A stretch of DNA of 64,000 bases. Origin: Parachlamydiales bacterium. Its GTDB lineage: Bacteria > Chlamydiota > Chlamydiia > Chlamydiales > JABDDJ01. Below the pieces are notes generated by a model. That model was not told the origin of the DNA and made no database searches. It saw only the letters and a list, made by a program, of their open reading frames with translations. The stretch lies in the NCBI GenBank assembly GCA_041671045.1, contig JBAZCF010000002.1, positions 1 through 64,000 of the forward strand. Direction: 5' to 3'. Shown here piece after piece: positions 16,565 to 25,585 of the stretch. The position numbers and the translations under genes were made by a program. Every line of letters begins with the position of its first letter. Positions within the stretch are counted from its first letter, which is position 1.

Positions 16565-16803
16565 GAGTCCGTAAAATTGTGTAAATTGGTAAATCACTAA
16601 GAAATCGTGAGTCATCTTACCTTATGTTAGTTTGTTTTTGACGAAACAACAAACAAAGGAGATGACTCATATGAATCGTAGCAGTATTGGTTCCGATTGG
16701 CAAGAAGCACTTATAGATAAAGCAGGCTGTTCAAACTTTGATTCAGAAAGCTCTTGAAGAAGAGTTTCGTAAGTTCATAGGAGCGGATGATTATGAAAGG
16801 ACT
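16565..16803 (+). mobile_element. IS256-family element remnant (left end and broken transposase start)
   Basis: The stretch opens with GTCCGTAAAATTGTGTAAAT, which resembles the terminal inverted repeat of IS256-type elements. A transposase start follows at ATG 16671 after an AAAGGAGATG site and runs 28 codons to a stop. The frame then shifts to LIQKALEEEFRKFIGADDYER, the usual N-terminal helix of IS256 transposases. The element stops abruptly at about 16803, so more than 80 percent is missing, including the DDE core. Confidence 0.75.
16671..16803 (+). pseudogene. Transposase fragment, IS256 family, frameshifted
   Basis: About 44 codons in two frames. First part MNRSSIGSDWQEALIDKAG, second part with the QKALEEEFRKFIGADDYER helix. 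One small indel near 16725-16735 would join them. It ends where the HIT gene begins on the other strand. Confidence 0.7.
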
Positions 16804-16808
16804 TGCAT

Positions 16809-17249
16809 TCATAGGTTATTAGAATATTGCCTCAACTCCGTTGCAAAAGATGTTAATTCCTCATGTGGAGATTTAGCCCTGCTTCCAGGTCGATATAGAA
16901 AGACTCGTGGTTCATAACCCGTTATCCCAGCATCCCCTTCTTTTCTAGGAACGACGTGTAAGTGAAAATGCGGGACTGTTTGGCCTGCGACACTCCCTTC
17001 ATTCCAAGCAAAATTAAATCCTTCTGCTGATAATGCCTGCTGCAAAATTTTGCACACCATACTTTTAAGCGAGAATATATCTCTTAATTCTTCCTCTACA
17101 AGCTCATTACTGTATGTAACAGAACGTTTGGGACAGATGAGGGTGTGACCTGGGACGATAGGTATGTTAGTGAGAAAAGCAAACGCATATTCACTTTCAG
17201 CAAGCAACCTGTCTTTTATTGCAGGAAGGTTTAAATCAAATTTATTCAT
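16809..17249 (-). CDS. HIT-family nucleotide hydrolase/transferase
   Basis: 146 residues. The histidine triad HFHLHV sits near residue 97, preceded by NEGSVAGQTV as in Fhit/HINT-type proteins, and IVPGHTLICPKRS near residue 30 is the conserved first beta sheet. Such proteins hydrolyse dinucleoside polyphosphates or AMP-conjugates. The stop codon lies within 6 bases of the broken end of the IS256 remnant, so the element's loss or insertion may have trimmed the 3' end, but the protein has normal length. Confidence 0.9.
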   Translation of the reverse strand: MNKFDLNLPAIKDRLLAESEYAFAFLTNIPIVPGHTLICPKRSVTYSNELVEEELRDIFSLKSMVCKILQQALSAEGFNFAWNEGSVAGQTVPHFHLHVVPRKEGDAGITGYEPRVFLYRPGSRAKSPHEELTSFATELRQYSNNL

Positions 17250-17512
17250 TTATTCCTCAAAGGAAGTGATGTTAGACAATATTAGACATACTTTATAAAG
17301 CGTGCAATATTTATTCCAACTGCCCTTATGGGATACTTAGAGCCAGCTTCTTTGAAAAAGGATTTTACAAGTGTCTCTTCACAAATAGAGGGAGATTTTT
17401 ATAAAATACACCTCAAGATTGGTTATTAAACCAATTTTTCTTTAATATACACTCGCTAATAATCCGTTCAACAACTCAACACTAAGTCATAACTAAGTAC
17501 AAGGAAGTAAAG

Positions 17513-18394
17513 ATGAGAGATTTTTCAGTAGAAGCATCCATTAGAAACACAGCAGAAAGCATCCCAACTTTAGTGGGGGACCTACTTCAAACTACTCTTA
17601 AGGATTTGAATCAAACTTCAAAGCCGGATGCATTTATCATCACAGAAATTGCAATCACTTGCATAGCGGAAGCAAAAGTAACTCGGGCAGAGCTATTGGA
17701 AAATAATAATAAACTTATTAAAACTTCTAGAAATATTTTTAAACTTAAAACGGCTACCCAGTTTTCGCGTGCAATGTTTCTACTTGCTCAGCAACCTGAT
17801 GAAGACATTAGAAAAGCTTGTATCACTGAAATCAAAAAAGAAGCACTTAAACTAGCTGCTAACCCAAGTAATGCGGACTCAGAAGAGTACCTATTTCTCA
17901 TTAGAATCGTTACAGATGATGTAGATAAATCCAAACCATTGAACTTATTTAATACGATTGCTCGGTTCAGCAATCAGCCGGAATTAGCTGAAACGACAAA
18001 AAATTTTCCTGTAATAGTTGGTGAGAAGCTACTCCAAGATTATCTAAAAATGAGTTTCGTTAAACACCCTCAGATTTTCTCTATTATGGTAGACCAATGG
18101 CAATCTGAAAACGGAGCTACAACAAGTAAATCATTTATAAACTCTATGCTCTCTTACCGTATGGAGTATTTAAAAGTTTTAAGCAATATTTCTGAATTTC
18201 TTCAGTCTGAATTTACTAAATTGATAAAAAATTCGTCCACATCCTTAAACCAATCCATGGTTGACTCTAGAACTAAATTGGAAGCTGCAGAGCCTATTAC
18301 GACGTATGAAGAACTTTTGAAAGAAATGAGTTACTCAATTTTCATTGATAATGGTACGGAAACTAAAATAATCAGCGGCTTTCTAGCTAAATAA
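17513..18394 (+). CDS. Hypothetical helical protein
   Basis: 293 residues, all-helical pattern, no signal peptide or membrane segment. Rich in Thr, Ser, Lys and Glu with no cysteine cluster except two single Cys in the first half. It resembles no family I know. A good AAGGAAG ribosome site fixes the ATG. It stands alone between the HIT gene and the HAD gene with 263 bp of AT-rich sequence upstream, which probably carries its promoter. In this kind of genome such orphans are often lineage-specific or secreted proteins, but nothing here proves that. Confidence 0.6.
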   Translation: MRDFSVEASIRNTAESIPTLVGDLLQTTLKDLNQTSKPDAFIITEIAITCIAEAKVTRAELLENNNKLIKTSRNIFKLKTATQFSRAMFLLAQQPDEDIRKACITEIKKEALKLAANPSNADSEEYLFLIRIVTDDVDKSKPLNLFNTIARFSNQPELAETTKNFPVIVGEKLLQDYLKMSFVKHPQIFSIMVDQWQSENGATTSKSFINSMLSYRMEYLKVLSNISEFLQSEFTKLIKNSSTSLNQSMVDSRTKLEAAEPITTYEELLKEMSYSIFIDNGTETKIISGFLAK

Positions 18395-18467
18395 TAGAAT
18401 AAAAAATAAACAATCTATTTTTGCATATTATTATTTCATGTATTATCTTTAATTAGATTATTTTTTT

Positions 18468-18504
18468 GGGAAAGATAGTCGGCATTTTAAAGACTATCTT
18501 TCCC
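18468..18504. repeat. Perfect 13-bp inverted repeat upstream of HAD gene
   Basis: GGGAAAGATAGTC (18468-18480) pairs with GACTATCTTTCCC (18492-18504), loop 11. Neither strand has a T run on the 3' side, so it is not a standard terminator. It could be a leader structure or an operator. Confidence 0.7.
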
Positions 18505-18525
18505 ACGCACACAATTATCATCTCT

Positions 18526-19287
18526 ATGATCAGATTTTTACTATTGATAGGGTTATGTATGACAAATTTTCTTTTCTCAGAACAATCTATTAAAGCGATT
18601 ATATTTGATTGTGACGGTACACTTGTCGATAGCGAAGATGCTCATCTTTCTGCCTGGCGCAAAGCTGTAGAGAATAGAGGGCATGTATTGACTTTTGAAC
18701 AATGCCTTCTTTACACAGGAAAACCTGCAACTTTTATTGCTAAACTTATTGCCGAGGCTATTGGTCATGACAACTCAGAAGATATTCTTTCTGAAAAACG
18801 CTCCCATTATCGCGAATTGCACCAACAAGGATTGCCCCCTATCCAGGGAACGGTCGAATTTCTAAAACGTTTGGCAGCAGATAAAGAACGTTTAAACCTT
18901 AAGCTGGCAGTGGCTTCCGCAGCTCCCAAGGATGAAATATTAAGCAACTTAAGGCATTTAGGCATTGAAGAGCATTTTGACATTATTTTATCCGGCCAAG
19001 ACGATCTTAAGGAATACTCAGATCCTGAGGGTGTGAACAAACCCAAGCCTTATATTTACCTACATACTGCAAAACTATTGAACGTGCTGCCGTCCGAATG
19101 TGTTGTCATTGAAGATAGTACCACGGGAGTGTTGGCAGGAATGGCCGCAGGATGCATCACGATTGCCGTACCCAATGAATTTACAAAAATGCAAGATCTC
19201 TCAGAAGCAAGCATGAAGATAGAAAATCTTTCAAGCTTTAGCGTGGATCACTTTTTGCAAACAGTCAGCGCTGCAGGAAAGAAATAA
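18526..19287 (+). CDS. HAD-family phosphatase / beta-phosphoglucomutase-like
   Basis: HAD hydrolase with motif I DCDGTLVDS, motif II in AVASAAP, motif III Lys in NKPKPYIY and motif IV VIEDSTTG. The helical cap between motif I and II is of the beta-phosphoglucomutase/CbbY subfamily, which act on sugar phosphates. A frame extension to TTG 18466 would run through the perfect hairpin and has no ribosome site, so I prefer ATG 18526 or ATG 18559. Starting at 18526 adds a hydrophobic leader (FLLLIGLCMTNFLFS) that may be a signal peptide; starting at 18559 gives a cytosolic enzyme. Confidence 0.85.
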   Translation: MIRFLLLIGLCMTNFLFSEQSIKAIIFDCDGTLVDSEDAHLSAWRKAVENRGHVLTFEQCLLYTGKPATFIAKLIAEAIGHDNSEDILSEKRSHYRELHQQGLPPIQGTVEFLKRLAADKERLNLKLAVASAAPKDEILSNLRHLGIEEHFDIILSGQDDLKEYSDPEGVNKPKPYIYLHTAKLLNVLPSECVVIEDSTTGVLAGMAAGCITIAVPNEFTKMQDLSEASMKIENLSSFSVDHFLQTVSAAGKK

Positions 19288-19356
19288 AGTTTAGTACCTC
19301 CTCGCGTAAGTCTGCTTTATGCTAGATTATTGTTAGTGCACTCACATGATATAAAA

Positions 19357-20607
19357 ATGGTTTCTTTAGAAAACTCTCCCACAGTAAGTAAAAAGCAGAA
19401 ACGGCAATTTTGGGTCATCCTGGTGATTGTTTTTCTGGGATTTATAGGCATATCAATGCCCTATCTAATTTTTCCTGTCCTGTTTTTGAACCCTGATTAT
19501 TCTATCATCCATCCAAGCTGGGATTATTCCTACAAAGCAATTTTTTTGGGGATCACTCTTGCAGCCTACCCTCTAGGACAGTTTATTGGATCGCCCATTT
19601 TAGGATCACTTTCTGACGACTATGGAAGAAAAAATATACTTGCAGGAAGCCTTATTATTTCAGCACTTTTTAATTTGATCACCGGTCTTGCAATTACTTT
19701 TGAAATGATCGGACTGCTGATTTTCAGTCGCTTTATGGTGGGATTAATGGAAGGAAACATTGCTATTGCACGTGCTTTAGCCACAGACCTGACAACAATC
19801 TCGAAACATGAAGCGTTCGGAAAAATTAATGCTATGTCCTCGATTGCATTCCTGTTAGGCCCGCTCATTGGCGGTCTGATGACCGATCAAAGCGTCGTTG
19901 AAGGTTTGACTGCTTCGACCCCCTTTTATTGCATCTGCGTGCTTTTCTTGGGTCTTGCGGTATTGTCTGGTTTGGTGCTTGATCACAGTAACATTACGGC
20001 TAAGGAAATACGTAGTTTTTGGCAGCGTATCAACCTTTTCAAAAGACTTTCGCAATTATTTGCGAATAAGTATTTGCAGTTCCTCATGATCACTTCTACG
20101 TGCTTTACGTTAGCTGTAGATATTTTGTATGAATTTGGCCCTGTCTATTTAACGGTTAAATGGGATTTAACCCCGTCTGAATTGGTGATCTATAATGGGG
20201 TGCTCTGTTTAACACTTGCGGCAGGTAATGGATGGCTTCCACAATACCTTTCAGATAAAGTTTCAAACCGTACCGCTATCATCTATTCTATGGGGGCATT
20301 TGCACTCTGCTTAATGGGGATAGTGTGGACAGACTCTTCGTTTCTTATGACACTGTTTTTTGCAATCAGCGGTTTATTTATCGGCTTGGCGATTACATTG
20401 ATCACGGTAAAAATTTCCAACTCCGTCTCAGATTCCATTCAAGGAGAAGTCATGGGTGTCCAGGTCTCTTTAAGGGTATTGGGAGATGCTGTGATATGCT
20501 TGTTAGGCGGTGTATTACTACTACTATCGCCCAAGATCATCTTAGTTGCAGCCGCAGGAATGTCTATCTTTGCTATGGGCTATTATATCTTTAGAAGAGC
20601 GCATTAG
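19357..20607 (+). CDS. MFS transporter, drug-efflux-like
   Basis: About 416 residues with 12 hydrophobic helices. Motif A is GSLSDDYGRKNI (near residue 88), and GPLIGGLMTD matches the antiporter-type motif C region, as in tetracycline/sugar-efflux transporters of the TetA/BmrA branch. Substrate unknown. The frame opens at TTG 19330, but ATG 19357 is the first good start. It lies between the HAD gene and a convergent SDR gene with 9 bases between stop codons and no visible terminator. Confidence 0.85.
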   Translation: MVSLENSPTVSKKQKRQFWVILVIVFLGFIGISMPYLIFPVLFLNPDYSIIHPSWDYSYKAIFLGITLAAYPLGQFIGSPILGSLSDDYGRKNILAGSLIISALFNLITGLAITFEMIGLLIFSRFMVGLMEGNIAIARALATDLTTISKHEAFGKINAMSSIAFLLGPLIGGLMTDQSVVEGLTASTPFYCICVLFLGLAVLSGLVLDHSNITAKEIRSFWQRINLFKRLSQLFANKYLQFLMITSTCFTLAVDILYEFGPVYLTVKWDLTPSELVIYNGVLCLTLAAGNGWLPQYLSDKVSNRTAIIYSMGAFALCLMGIVWTDSSFLMTLFFAISGLFIGLAITLITVKISNSVSDSIQGEVMGVQVSLRVLGDAVICLLGGVLLLLSPKIILVAAAGMSIFAMGYYIFRRAH

Positions 20608-20616
20608 AAGAATTAA

Positions 20617-21342
20617 CTATTTATAGATCATCTTCACAGTCATTCCTCCATCAATGATGAAGTTTTGTCCGGTGATAAATCCTGCTTTATCCGATATCAG
20701 GTAGGCAGCCATAGCGGCAATATCGCGGGGTTCGCCCACTCTTCCTACAGGATGCTGTTGATGGTTTGTTTTGGTAAACTTTTCATGATGAGAGTTGATC
20801 CAGCCGGGACTGATGCAATTTACTCTTATCTCCGGTCCTAGTTGTACGGCTAGGGCGTGTGTTAAAGATACTAGGCCACCCTTGGTAGCACTATAGGGAA
20901 GATCATCCCCTTCCGACTGCAAAAATCTGGTAGAGGCTATATTGATGATTGAGCCCTTACTTTTACGCAAATAGGGCACGGCATGCTTTGAACTAAGAAA
21001 TGCACTTGTTAGGTTGGTTTCAATAAAATCATTCCAAATCTTTAAGCTCATTTTCTCTATACTGGGAAGGTTGTTGGGCAAAAGTCCGGCATTATTGATG
21101 ACCGCATCAATCCTTCCAAACTTTTTTACCGTTTTTTGAACCAGCGCTTTTACGGAAGCTTCTTCTTTGACATCGGTTTTTAAAAACAGAAACTTGTCGG
21201 CATCCAATGCAAAATCCTTTTCTAATTTAGGATCTAGCTCTGCGATGACGATGCTCATTCCCTGCGCATGTAAATATCTAGCACACTCTGCACCTATGCC
21301 CTTTCCCCCGCCGGTAATGATGACAACTTTGGAATGTTTCAT
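20617..21342 (-). CDS. SDR-family oxidoreductase
   Basis: 241 residues. Cofactor motif TGGGKGIGAE at residues 10-19, structural NNAG, catalytic Ser in INIAS and YSATK (Tyr about 150), and an end of GQNFIIDGG. Last gene of the minus-strand set that contains the methylenetetrahydrofolate-reductase-like and MetE-like genes, 14 bases after the MetE-like stop, which suggests the same transcript. Its substrate is unknown; a link to folate or methyl metabolism is only positional. Confidence 0.9.
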   Translation of the reverse strand: MKHSKVVIITGGGKGIGAECARYLHAQGMSIVIAELDPKLEKDFALDADKFLFLKTDVKEEASVKALVQKTVKKFGRIDAVINNAGLLPNNLPSIEKMSLKIWNDFIETNLTSAFLSSKHAVPYLRKSKGSIINIASTRFLQSEGDDLPYSATKGGLVSLTHALAVQLGPEIRVNCISPGWINSHHEKFTKTNHQQHPVGRVGEPRDIAAMAAYLISDKAGFITGQNFIIDGGMTVKMIYK

Positions 21343-21356
21343 AAGAGCCCCCTAAA

Positions 21357-22523
21357 TTATGCTAAGCCCAATTCTCTTTCAGCTAATCGTGTTCCTTCCA
21401 CCATATTTTGCAGTTTAAGGAAGGCAACTTCCCAAGTACGTGTTCTTAAGCCGCAATCAGGGGCTATATAGAGCCTATTAGGATCTCCTATGACCTTGGC
21501 TGCATACAGTATACGATCCCGAATTAGCTCAGGAGGCTCAATGAAATCTGTATGGACGTCTAATACCCCTAGGCCAATCTTAAACTGCGTGTCTTTAAAC
21601 TTTTCTAGGATCTCATATCCTACTCTTTGGTCAGCCGTTACACCTAGTTCCTTAGTGTCCCTATTCGCATATTCGAAATGTATCTCATCTAAAATCCCCT
21701 GCAATTCAAGGATGGCCGGGAAAAGCCTATGATAATCGGAAAAACAGATGTGCACAGAAAAAAACGCTTTTCCTGCTAGGTCGCCGATACTATCCTTCAT
21801 GGCCTGAATGAATTCAGGAATTTCATCACGTTTAGTGGTCGCTGCAGGCTCATCGATTTGTATGTAGCGCGCTCCTTTGTCATACAAGGCGCGTATATTA
21901 GGATAGGTGACTTTTTTTGCTACGTCGTTAAGGAAGTTCTGTCGTGCTTGATGGGCGAGTTTTTTAACATTTTCTTTTCCTGGAATAACAGAAGACAGAT
22001 AGTGTTCATCATAAGACCAGTCCATGATGGTATAGGGTCCTGTGATAGGAATTTTGACGGGATTTTCTGTAAATTGAGCTATCTGCAGGTATTCTTGTGT
22101 ATGGAATGGCTCGCTAAAACTTGGCGCATGTGTACAGGAGGCTTTACAGTAATATTTATTATCGAAGCTGCGTACATGCCCATGAAAAGTAAATCCCTGC
22201 ATTCTTCTCACAGCATATTCGTACATCTCTACCCTGTGTTGTTCACCATCCCAGATCAGATCAAGACCTGATTTTTCTAACATTTTAGTTGCGTAGAGCG
22301 ACGAAAAACGGAGTATTTCCTGCTTATCTTGAGGAGTAAAACTGTCATTTTTAGTGAGCAAGGTTAGAAGGTTCTGATAGTCGGGAATAGCTAGTCTTTT
22401 ACCCCAGAATTCTGCAACCATTAAATCATGTGGATCGAGAGGGTGTCCTGAAAAAACTTTCACCCTCCAGGGTGTTTTAGCGAGGGAACCGATTTCGTGG
22501 GTTATTAATCGGGGCATCGGCAT
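21357..22523 (-). CDS. Cobalamin-independent methionine-synthase-like protein, catalytic (zinc) half
   Basis: 388 residues, TIM-barrel of the MetE C-terminal (Meth_synt_2) family. The zinc ligands of MetE are all visible: His and Cys in SVHICFSDYH, Glu in EIHFEYANRD, and Cys in IAPDCGLRTRTWE. QIDEPA matches the homocysteine site. At this length it is a core enzyme without the N-terminal barrel of classical MetE. Core enzymes of this kind (Mes-type) make methionine from homocysteine with varied methyl donors. Its start overlaps the upstream half-like gene by 19 bases, so they are co-translated. Confidence 0.82.
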   Translation of the reverse strand: MPMPRLITHEIGSLAKTPWRVKVFSGHPLDPHDLMVAEFWGKRLAIPDYQNLLTLLTKNDSFTPQDKQEILRFSSLYATKMLEKSGLDLIWDGEQHRVEMYEYAVRRMQGFTFHGHVRSFDNKYYCKASCTHAPSFSEPFHTQEYLQIAQFTENPVKIPITGPYTIMDWSYDEHYLSSVIPGKENVKKLAHQARQNFLNDVAKKVTYPNIRALYDKGARYIQIDEPAATTKRDEIPEFIQAMKDSIGDLAGKAFFSVHICFSDYHRLFPAILELQGILDEIHFEYANRDTKELGVTADQRVGYEILEKFKDTQFKIGLGVLDVHTDFIEPPELIRDRILYAAKVIGDPNRLYIAPDCGLRTRTWEVAFLKLQNMVEGTRLAERELGLA

Positions 22524-23440
22524 ACCTTTTTAACATGTTTTACCTTTTGATCCATGATCGCTCTGGGAAGCAATTCTGCGGGACCATTGGGAGTGATATA
22601 GATCCTTTTATCTTCGACATAATTCACAGCTTGCAGCAAAAAGTCTTCCAATCCATTTTCCGGGTCTATCAATGTGGACTGCGTATTGATAATACCTGCT
22701 AGAAGGGTTTTACCTTTGGGGAAAGAGGGCAAAGTCTCTTGCAGGGAATTTGCGTAGAAATCTATGCCATAGCCGTCGGCGGGAAGGGAGTAAATATACT
22801 TTAAGTCTTTTTCCAGGGGGAAAAAGCTACTATAGATATAGATAGGAGTAGATGTAAGCGCTTTTATCTTTTGGATCAGCTCCAATCCCATCTCTTTTTC
22901 TTCAGGGGTTATAGACCTCCACCCAAAGGTAGGTTCGTAAAAGCAAATCAGTTTATGGGGAAATTTACTTAGTTTCAGTGCTGTTTTTACTAGGATATCT
23001 GCAATGTGTTCTAAAGAAATTCCATTGGAATATTCTTTAAATAGGAAGAGAAAAGGTAGAGTAAATACCAAGGGATTATCTTTATACTGACCACCGCTAC
23101 CAAAGAAATTTCTTTGGATCCAAATATCCCAAACATCTTCTGCAGGGATTTGTTGCGAATGAATTTCCAATATTTTCCAAAACGTATTCGTTTCATAGAA
23201 GCGTTTTAGAGTTCCTACTTCTGCTTGTAGCAGTGTGGAAAAAGGCCGCATCAAATCTTGCCATTCAAAGAACCCTGTAGTGATATATGAAAACCCCTTC
23301 TGCAGCTCTTTCAGTGATTCTATGTCATGCTGGCGCACTGCTTCTAAATCTGCAGGCAGTATGCGTTCACGGTCCAAATCTCTGCTGGCAGCAACTAATG
23401 CTTCACTGCGGGGATACTGTCCGGGCAATAAGATATTCAT
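22505..23440 (-). CDS. MetE-related protein lacking zinc cysteine
   Basis: 311 residues. The opening LPGQYPRSEALVAASRDLDR and GFFEWQDLMRPFS are typical of the core MetE family. But the equivalent of the PDCGL zinc loop reads TPNGPAELLPR, and no HxC motif is seen. It therefore probably does not bind the zinc and may act as the partner of the next gene, for example by binding the methyl donor. It overlaps both neighbours: 4 bases with the MTHFR-like gene and 19 with the MetE-like gene. Confidence 0.75.
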   Translation of the reverse strand: MNILLPGQYPRSEALVAASRDLDRERILPADLEAVRQHDIESLKELQKGFSYITTGFFEWQDLMRPFSTLLQAEVGTLKRFYETNTFWKILEIHSQQIPAEDVWDIWIQRNFFGSGGQYKDNPLVFTLPFLFLFKEYSNGISLEHIADILVKTALKLSKFPHKLICFYEPTFGWRSITPEEKEMGLELIQKIKALTSTPIYIYSSFFPLEKDLKYIYSLPADGYGIDFYANSLQETLPSFPKGKTLLAGIINTQSTLIDPENGLEDFLLQAVNYVEDKRIYITPNGPAELLPRAIMDQKVKHVKKVCRCPD

Positions 23441-24321
23441 GCGGATGCTATTCTTTGTTTGATGTTTTCATGCAACTTTTGGCTCAAATACAAGTTGTTG
23501 TACATGATATGTTCAATATTAAATCCGATGTCGAAACCTTCATTTTTCATAAAATGAAATATTTCATCTAAGATCATCTCTACCGTTTCAATAGAGCGCT
23601 CTTCCAAGGTTTGCCGTTCTTCCTCGCACGTAAAATAATCCAGGACTGCAGTAGGAAATTCTACTCCTAGCCACTTCATAAACTCGATGTCTTTAGGTTG
23701 TGAGGCTAGCGAGAGAGAGACATAGATTTTTGGAAGCCCTCTCTTATGTTCTTTACATAGCTTAGATAAATTATGCAAAATTTGTTTCATGTTGAAGGGC
23801 TCTATCACAATTTGGGAAAAGAAAAAGTCGATCCCGGCCTGTGACTTCTCAAGAATACGCTTGGCCTCTCCATGCCGTGTGAAAATGGCTATGCCGCCCA
23901 TTTTCATTAGAGGAAATTGCTCTTTGATGTGACGGGCTGCTTCTAAGACTGTATAACCCGGATATTCTATTTTATGGTTTTCTCCCCCTACTAAAACTAT
24001 GTGTCGGTATCCTTTCTCATAAATTTGTTTGATCCATTCTTGAAAATTCGATTTTGTTGCGCGCACACAGATTTTGTAAGGAATAGGAATTAAGTCTGGG
24101 GCATATTCTTTAAGTTGTTCGATGAACTCGATATTATCTATTTTATGTTGGTACGCAACAGTGCGTTCTGTCTCACGCGATTCGTTAACAACCTCCGGCA
24201 CTCCAACATACCTAATATTTTGATTTTTAATAACTTGTGTTACGCTACAGCAGTAACTATCCCTTTGCTCGGAATTCCATTTTTGTGGCGGAGGAAGTAT
24301 TTCAAGAATGATCTCATCCAC
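23437..24321 (-). CDS. Methylenetetrahydrofolate-reductase-like protein
   Basis: 294 residues, MetF size and TIM-barrel pattern. VGVPEVVNESRE at about residue 40, IVLVGGENHK at about 117 and FFFSQIVIEPFNMKQIL at about 185 follow the MTHFR plan (the last matches the FxxTQ-type strand). The family reduces 5,10-methylene-THF to 5-methyl-THF with FAD. The sequence is divergent, so a methyltransferase-associated paralogue is possible. First gene of the minus-strand operon with two MetE-like genes, which fits methyl supply to methionine synthesis. Confidence 0.75.
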   Translation of the reverse strand: MDEIILEILPPPQKWNSEQRDSYCCSVTQVIKNQNIRYVGVPEVVNESRETERTVAYQHKIDNIEFIEQLKEYAPDLIPIPYKICVRATKSNFQEWIKQIYEKGYRHIVLVGGENHKIEYPGYTVLEAARHIKEQFPLMKMGGIAIFTRHGEAKRILEKSQAGIDFFFSQIVIEPFNMKQILHNLSKLCKEHKRGLPKIYVSLSLASQPKDIEFMKWLGVEFPTAVLDYFTCEEERQTLEERSIETVEMILDEIFHFMKNEGFDIGFNIEHIMYNNLYLSQKLHENIKQRIASA

Positions 24322-24353
24322 ACTCAGACTTTGGATAGGGTTAAACTTTTGTA

Positions 24354-24382
24354 CATTAAAATTTTTATTAGATGTAAGTCAA
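24354..24382 (-). promoter_or_regulatory. Possible promoter of the MTHFR/MetE-like operon
   Basis: On the minus strand, TTGACT (24382-24377) is followed 17 bases later by TTAATG. The -35 matches well and the -10 weakly; the transcript would start about 25 bases ahead of the ATG at 24321. Confidence 0.3.
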
Positions 24383-24502
24383 ATGAAAGGACTTAGAGAA
24401 AGCTATCTGATTTTTGGATTCCGGCTTCTATAAAGAACATGCCGCCGTAATTTATCACCCTGGGGCAGAAAAAATCATCCTGTTTATGATGAGTCATACC
24501 TC

Positions 24503-25585
24503 TCAAAGCTGAATTTTAATTTTCAGATGGTTGCATTCTTGCCATGTTAACAAACCTTCTCTTTGCAGTCTTCCCACTACTATGCCAGGACCTATCCCTA
24601 CTTTTTGAGCAAACTGCTTAATGGCTGTTTCATTCCGTTCTAATTGCAATAACTCGGAGATCATTTCCGAAGGAATCAATTGTTTAGCTGCAAATACATC
24701 GGCTTCCTTTTCAAGCTGCTCATCAAACTGCCCTTCGATATCAATGAACATTAGCTTTTTGCCATGCAATAGGAGATGGCCCGCTTCATGAAAAAATGAA
24801 AACCAGAATTGATCATTTGTCTTATATCTGTTGCTTAACAGTAAAAGGGCTTTATCGACTCCCAGCCAGCGAGTTGCTCCGCTGACAGCACAACCCTTGG
24901 GTGCGGGTACGATAGCGACAGCAACGCCCACTGCAGCGCAAATTTCAATGAGTCTTGGAATGAATACTGATTGATCTACTTCGCATGTAAGATTTCTCAG
25001 ATCTTTTAGCGCAGCAAGAAAACCTTCTTTGTTGTAAGGCTTGCAAGGAACATCCATTGCAACACGTTCGCCCTGTCTTAGCCAAGCAGTAAGAAAGCCT
25101 CTACTTCCATCTTCTAGGCGGGATGCCCTAAAAGCGGCGACAGGTACAGCATAGCGTGCTTCATAAGCTTCCACTGACGCCACGCCAAAAAACTTCAAAC
25201 ATTCAGCGACTAGTGCGCTTTTTTCAGAACACTTATTCACCCAACCCCATTTTAACATTTCCTTGATCGGAAGTTGTGCAAGCCAATTCACTTTTCCGTT
25301 CAATCCTAGCAAGTCTTCTTTTCGTGCAATGGCTTCGCGATAAAGGGCTTCTCTATTAAGCCAAAAATTTACAGTACTTCCAAGCACACGCTCTAAACGG
25401 ATTGCAGCATCTTCTGTGATAGAGGCTTTTCCCTGGATGAGAAGGTTGACGTGCTTTGTGGTGTATTCCATGCGCTGTGCAAATTCAGCTTGGGACCACC
25501 CCTTTTCCTCCAACACGTCGGCAATAGTGGCTCCGGGAGGCACTATCCAATCGGGTTTAAAGCTGTTTTGTTTATGTCTAGTCAT
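24503..25585 (-). CDS. higA: HigA-type antitoxin fused to ImmA/IrrE metallopeptidase domain
   Basis: 360 residues. Residues about 18-75 form an HTH of the VapI/HigA type (GWSQAEFAQRMEYTTKHVNLLIQGK). The C-terminal part has an ImmA/IrrE zinc-peptidase core with HEAGHLLLHGK near residue 266 (HExxH intact) and a downstream Glu in EKEADVFA. Short HigA proteins have only the HTH, so the peptidase domain is an addition found in the longer HigA/M78-type antitoxins. It probably represses the operon and may be processed. It overlaps the toxin gene by 8 bases. Confidence 0.88.
   Translation of the reverse strand: MTRHKQNSFKPDWIVPPGATIADVLEEKGWSQAEFAQRMEYTTKHVNLLIQGKASITEDAAIRLERVLGSTVNFWLNREALYREAIARKEDLLGLNGKVNWLAQLPIKEMLKWGWVNKCSEKSALVAECLKFFGVASVEAYEARYAVPVAAFRASRLEDGSRGFLTAWLRQGERVAMDVPCKPYNKEGFLAALKDLRNLTCEVDQSVFIPRLIEICAAVGVAVAIVPAPKGCAVSGATRWLGVDKALLLLSNRYKTNDQFWFSFFHEAGHLLLHGKKLMFIDIEGQFDEQLEKEADVFAAKQLIPSEMISELLQLERNETAIKQFAQKVGIGPGIVVGRLQREGLLTWQECNHLKIKIQL

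Noticed and set aside
18466..18525. TTG start of the HAD protein
   Set aside because: It would place a perfect hairpin in the coding start and has no ribosome site.
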